Source: DATKUC01 sp964553615
GTDB taxonomy: Bacteria; Spirochaetota; Spirochaetia; DSM-27196; DATKUC01
NCBI GenBank assembly: GCA_964553615.1
Contig: CAZKMA010000086.1
Span: 1-14,412 of the forward strand
Direction of reading: 5' to 3'
DNA length: 14,412 nucleotides
The position numbers and the translations under genes are program-made. Under the pieces are notes generated by a model. It was not told where the DNA came from, made no database searches, and was given only the letters and a program-made list of their open reading frames with translations. Of the stretch, positions 13,373-14,412 are shown one piece after another. The stretch's first letter is position 1. Each line of letters begins with the position of its first letter.

Positions 13373-14230
13373 TCACCCGGTAGACACCATCGCCTGATTA
13401 CTATCTGCCAGCGGTCGAGTCGAGGGAGCGCGCAGACGATTGTTCAGCCCCTGGGATGCCTTGGAGAGAGCATAGTTGATTACGCAGTAGATCACGGCAA
13501 CGATCAGATACACCGGGACAAGGGAGTTGTAGTTGGCGACCAGGATCTTGGCATTCTGCATGAGCTCCCCGTAGGTCACCACATAGCCGAAGGTCGTATC
13601 CTTTACTACGATGACGAGCTGGGCAAGCAACGAGGGGACGACATAGCGAATTGCCTGCGGAAAGACCACGTGGAAGAACACCTGCCACCCGTTAAGGGCC
13701 AGGCTCGCGGCCGCTTCCGACTGCCCGCGGGGAACCGCCAGCACTCCTGACCGGTACACCTCTGCAACCACCGCGGCAGTGTTGAGTCCGATGGGCAAGG
13801 TAACCATCCAGTAGGAGCTCATTTTGAACCCAAGGGGTGGCAGGATCAGAAAACAGAAATAGATCAGAAGCAGACTCGGGACTCCGCGAAAAAACTCGAT
13901 CAGGGCCACCGACACCCAGCGAAGCGGCCCTATCGTCGATAGTCGGCCGGCCATGAAGAGGAGGCCGACAGACAGGGCTATAAGGCCCGCCATGCCCGCG
14001 GAAGCCATCGTGCCGATCAGTCCGGCAAATAGAAACTTCCACGTCGTGAACCACCCGAAGAACTTCCAGTAGCGGGACTGAAGCTGTCCAGCATCGTAGA
14101 ACCGGAGCACAATTACGGCGATCAAACCGAGCAGCGCCAGCGCCGCAACAATCGTGCCGATGCGGATAAAGAGCCTTGTGCGGGAGTCGGGGTTCTCGAA
14201 CAGCGCCTCTTCCGCGCTCCGCGCGCTCAT
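13373..14230 (-). CDS. polar amino acid ABC transporter, permease (GluD-like)
   Basis: A membrane subunit of 285 residues. The N-terminus is cytoplasmic and charged, followed by hydrophobic segments at about 22-43, 67-95, 110-130, 140-160, 195-215 and 238-255. The coupling motif that contacts the ATPase is present: EAAASLALNGWQVFFHVVFP (about 172-191). FFRGVPSLLLIYF (about 113-125) is the typical HisM/GlnP-family segment. The long N-terminal part before the conserved core, and the loop at about 43-66, recall actinobacterial GluD rather than the shorter GlnP proteins. The start ATG at 14230 overlaps the stop of the upstream permease in an ATGA, so the two permeases are translationally coupled. 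No substrate-binding protein is visible; it may lie beyond the window. Confidence 0.92.
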   Translation of the reverse strand: MSARSAEEALFENPDSRTRLFIRIGTIVAALALLGLIAVIVLRFYDAGQLQSRYWKFFGWFTTWKFLFAGLIGTMASAGMAGLIALSVGLLFMAGRLSTIGPLRWVSVALIEFFRGVPSLLLIYFCFLILPPLGFKMSSYWMVTLPIGLNTAAVVAEVYRSGVLAVPRGQSEAAASLALNGWQVFFHVVFPQAIRYVVPSLLAQLVIVVKDTTFGYVVTYGELMQNAKILVANYNSLVPVYLIVAVIYCVINYALSKASQGLNNRLRAPSTRPLADSNQAMVSTG

Positions 14231-14412
14231 CGCAGGATTCTCACTTTCTTGTCGAGGCGAGCTCCCGCCCAGGAAATCAACAGTCCGGTGGCTATGTAGA
14301 ACGCCGCGGTGATGCCGAAGGTGAGGATTCCGGAGGCGGTTTCGTTGTTGATCATGTCCACGAGACCCGTCAATTCGCGGTGGGGAACCGGCACCTGTGA
14401 GGCGATCGCCGT
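14227..14412 (-). CDS. polar amino acid ABC transporter, second permease (C-terminal end only, GluC-like)
   Basis: Reading leftwards from the window edge gives 61 residues and a TGA at 14229-14227. It contains a last hydrophobic segment (ILTFGITAAFYIATGLLIS) and a basic tail ending LDKKVRILR. This is how permeases of this family end, and such transporters normally use two different permeases. Its stop overlaps the next permease start (ATGA). The EAA loop and everything upstream are outside the window, so the family is inferred mainly from context. Confidence 0.8.
   Translation of the reverse strand, partial: TAIASQVPVPHRELTGLVDMINNETASGILTFGITAAFYIATGLLISWAGARLDKKVRILR

Noticed and set aside
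1..14412. CRISPR array, toxin-antitoxin pair, phage genes or an obvious defence system
   Set aside because: No regularly spaced repeats and no matching proteins were seen on either strand.

Overview
This window looks like a free-living spirochaete-type bacterial chromosome (Spirochaetota), with a right-hand end that may be acquired. The assignment rests on the protein flavour, read from memory: the trigger factor PPIase segment, the ClpX, the exported 143-residue protein paired with a DHH phosphoesterase, and an IS orfA-like remnant. No search was run. Base composition is moderately GC-rich. Several left-hand genes start with GTG behind strong Shine-Dalgarno sequences.

Left block (1 to about 4700). 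The 3' end of a tRNA-Leu(UAG) and a complete tRNA-Gly(GCC) end in a strong intrinsic terminator. A tig-clpP-clpX operon follows: trigger factor, the ClpP peptidase and its ClpX unfoldase, with clpP and clpX overlapping. Next is argF (ornithine carbamoyltransferase), with an excellent Shine-Dalgarno sequence and a symmetric TGTGA/TCACA motif upstream.

Middle block (about 4780 to 10810). A promoter precedes a small exported protein of unknown function, which is closely coupled to an NrnA-like DHH/DHHA1 phosphoesterase. Then come a divergent sigma-70-like regulator and rdgB (dITP/XTP pyrophosphatase), overlapping by 50 nt. A 100-N scaffold gap hides the 3' end of convergent ppa (inorganic pyrophosphatase). 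Divergent from ppa is pepF (M3 oligoendopeptidase F). Three of these products clean up small nucleotides or phosphates (NrnA, RdgB, Ppa). A tRNA-Leu(GAG) with a near-consensus promoter and its own terminator closes the block.

Right block (about 10870 to 14412). An approximately 800-nt stretch has no intact gene. It holds a frameshifted transposase orfA-like remnant that runs directly into a short IstB-like (IS21) C-terminal remnant. Beyond it are a class II glutamine amidotransferase on the plus strand and, convergent and overlapping by 26 nt, a minus-strand polar amino acid (glutamate-type) ABC transporter: the end of one permease, a second permease and the ATPase. A tRNA, then IS debris, then a metabolic cassette of different style suggests horizontal acquisition or, less likely, an assembly join. 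No convincing new defence or mobile system was found. The most interesting items are the divergent sigma-like gene, the orfA/IstB junction, the possible leaderless ppa promoter and the argF upstream palindrome.
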